Shown: positions 62,609 through 64,000 of the stretch, in pieces
How the letters are laid out: each line of letters starts with the position of its first letter
How positions within the stretch are numbered: the first letter of the stretch is position 1
Source: Bifidobacterium mongoliense DSM 21395
Lineage (GTDB): Bacteria > Actinomycetota > Actinomycetes > Actinomycetales > Bifidobacteriaceae
Assembly: GCF_000741285.1 (NCBI RefSeq)
Contig: NZ_JGZE01000002.1
Span: forward strand, 1-64,000
Direction of reading: 5' to 3'
DNA: 64,000 nt
The notes under the pieces: generated by a model
What the model saw: only the letters and a program-made list of their open reading frames with translations
Told to the model about the DNA's origin: nothing
The model's database searches: none
Made by a program: the position numbers and the translations under genes

Positions 62609-63937
62609 TCACCCGCGACGAGCACCGGCCCAGGCGACCAGCGCGAACACCAACGCCGCCAGGGTGGTGACGCACGGCATGAGCAGTCCGACATGGAAAT
62701 CGAACCGGTCCAGGAGCATCCCCGCGATGGTCGAGCCCAGGGACGCGCCGATCTGCCCGGCGGTCGTCAGCCATGAGAGGCCTTCGGTGAGCTGCCGTGC
62801 GGGCACCTCGCCCTTGACGATGAGGTTGCCCGTGGCGAAGATCGGCGAGACGCACAGTCCCGACAGCAGCGACATCACCCCCAGCGCCATGAGATGGTCC
62901 ATCACCAGACGGATGAGCACATAGCCCACCGTCAGGAGCGCGAGGAACAGCACCAGATGGCGCCAGTTCGACCCGCGCAGCGGCTTGAGCCCGAACAGGA
63001 GACCACCGATGCACGAACCGACGGCGAACATGGCCAGCTGCACGCCGAGCAGCGGCTCCATGCCGATATACTTCATCATCGCGGTGATGGACAGATCGAA
63101 GGCGTTGAAACTCATGTTGAACACCGCGAAGATGACCAGCACGGGCAGCACGCCACGGTACAGCAGCACGTTCTTCGGCTTGGGGGCCCGAGTGCGCAGC
63201 GCGCGGAGACGAATTGCGCCGAGCCCCGTACCCGGCGCACCGTCGCCGAGCGCCTCACGCACATCGGCGTCGTTGCGGTCGGCAGGTGCGACCTGGATCA
63301 TCTCGATGACGGGCGGCTGGGTGTCCTTGAGGGATAGGAAGACCGCACCGCCGATGGCGCACGCCAGGGTGGGAACGAACAGCTGCGACACCGGGTGGAC
63401 CGATGTCGCGAGGAACGCCGCCAGGATGGGCCCCAGAATAAACACCATCTCGTCGATGGCCGATTCAAGCGCATAGGCGGTGTTCAGTTGACGCTCATGG
63501 CCGGAGCCGCGCAGCGCATAGGACCAGCGTGTGCGCACCAGGGCACCGAAGGAGAACTGCGTGAGCCCCATCGCGACGGCCAGCACGAACAGCAGCGGGA
63601 TCGGCACACGGAGCAGGGCGGCGAACGCGAAGACGAGCATCGCGATGACCTGGATCGTCAGCACGACGGCACCGACCCGTCGTTGGCCGAACCGGTCGAA
63701 GAGCCGCGCGTAGAACGGCGTCACGGAAGCGACAGCGAGGATATACGCGGCGCTCATGGCGCCCGCTATCGTCCAGTTGTCGTAGATGTGGTTGAGGGCC
63801 AGTACGATGCCCAATCCCATCATGGAGATCGGCAGACGCGCGACGGCGCCGGAGAGGCAGAAGGCTTTGGATCCGGGAATGGAGAACAACGCACGGTAGG
63901 GCGACCCATGTGCGGATGTGGTCGTCGGCCGCTCCAC
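62609..63937 (-). CDS. MFS transporter, start possibly beyond the window
   Basis: A 442-residue 12-helix major facilitator from the GTG at 63937; the frame stays open to the window edge, so the true N terminus may be longer. Helices in the first half (PISMMGLGIVLALNHIYDNW, then MSAAYILAVASVTPFYARLF) are followed by the loop motif DRFGQRRVGAVVL. A central loop of about 60 charged residues divides two six-helix halves. The C-terminal half reads VLVIFAVFNMSFNAFDLSI and GASLGSTIAGMLLDRFDFHV. The type resembles sugar-efflux or drug-type MFS proteins of actinobacteria; the substrate is unknown. Separated from dapB by the repeat array. Confidence 0.85.
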   Translation of the reverse strand: MERPTTTSAHGSPYRALFSIPGSKAFCLSGAVARLPISMMGLGIVLALNHIYDNWTIAGAMSAAYILAVASVTPFYARLFDRFGQRRVGAVVLTIQVIAMLVFAFAALLRVPIPLLFVLAVAMGLTQFSFGALVRTRWSYALRGSGHERQLNTAYALESAIDEMVFILGPILAAFLATSVHPVSQLFVPTLACAIGGAVFLSLKDTQPPVIEMIQVAPADRNDADVREALGDGAPGTGLGAIRLRALRTRAPKPKNVLLYRGVLPVLVIFAVFNMSFNAFDLSITAMMKYIGMEPLLGVQLAMFAVGSCIGGLLFGLKPLRGSNWRHLVLFLALLTVGYVLIRLVMDHLMALGVMSLLSGLCVSPIFATGNLIVKGEVPARQLTEGLSWLTTAGQIGASLGSTIAGMLLDRFDFHVGLLMPCVTTLAALVFALVAWAGARRG

Positions 63938-64000
63938 AGACGCTGTCGGTCTGGTCGACGCCGGACCGGACGATGCGGCCGAACGCGTCCAGATGAACCC

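Overview
The window is chromosomal DNA of a high-GC, anaerobic actinobacterium, almost certainly a Bifidobacterium. The evidence is the protein families (anaerobic NrdD/NrdG reductase, type-2 isoleucyl-tRNA synthetase, RNase J next to dapA, class C sortase, GntR/GntP gluconate genes, nucleoside hydrolase operon), the GTG starts, and an actinobacterial-style translational T-box in front of ileS. The species cannot be settled from sequence reading alone.

Bases 1 to about 9,900 form a lower-GC accessory block: a decayed ISL3-type transposase, a secreted wall-anchored DUF3131 protein, two degenerate copies of a Fic toxin gene in direct orientation, a truncated MFS efflux gene, a TetR regulator with an oleate hydratase, a VbhA-like Fic antitoxin, and two sequences resembling type I-E CRISPR repeats. 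From ileS (10,035) onward the window is mostly core genome with small catabolic and transport modules.

Modules, left to right: ileS with T-box; a nucleoside salvage operon (rihC-type hydrolase, MFS permease, ribokinase); a MarR-controlled heterodimeric ABC exporter; a GH3 glycosidase gene that looks inactivated, divergent from a TetR gene; a glutamate-cysteine ligase; nrdD/nrdG; xseA/xseB; a membrane-attached EEP-family hydrolase; a BASS-family transporter; tRNA-Arg(CCT); metI/metN/metQ methionine uptake; a ketopantoate reductase-like gene and a PLP aminotransferase; DUF4391 and Vsr proteins; an aldo/keto reductase and a Gfo/Idh/MocA oxidoreductase; a class C sortase; a large uncharacterised helical protein; glmM-def, pepN, rnj and dapA; a complete gluconate module (gnd, gntK, gntP, gntR) sitting between dapA and dapB; then dapB and an MFS gene running to the window edge.

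The least explained signal is a set of short, imperfect tandem repeats (10, 14, 14, 15 and 16 bp units) lying directly upstream of five unrelated genes: panE-like, aminotransferase, BASS transporter, marR and dapB. Other points of note are the CRISPR-like repeat pair beside the Fic antitoxin and several genes disabled by small indels or stop codons (fic copy 2, the MFS fragment, the ABC exporter start, the GH3 active site, and an amber codon in the nucleoside-operon MFS gene).
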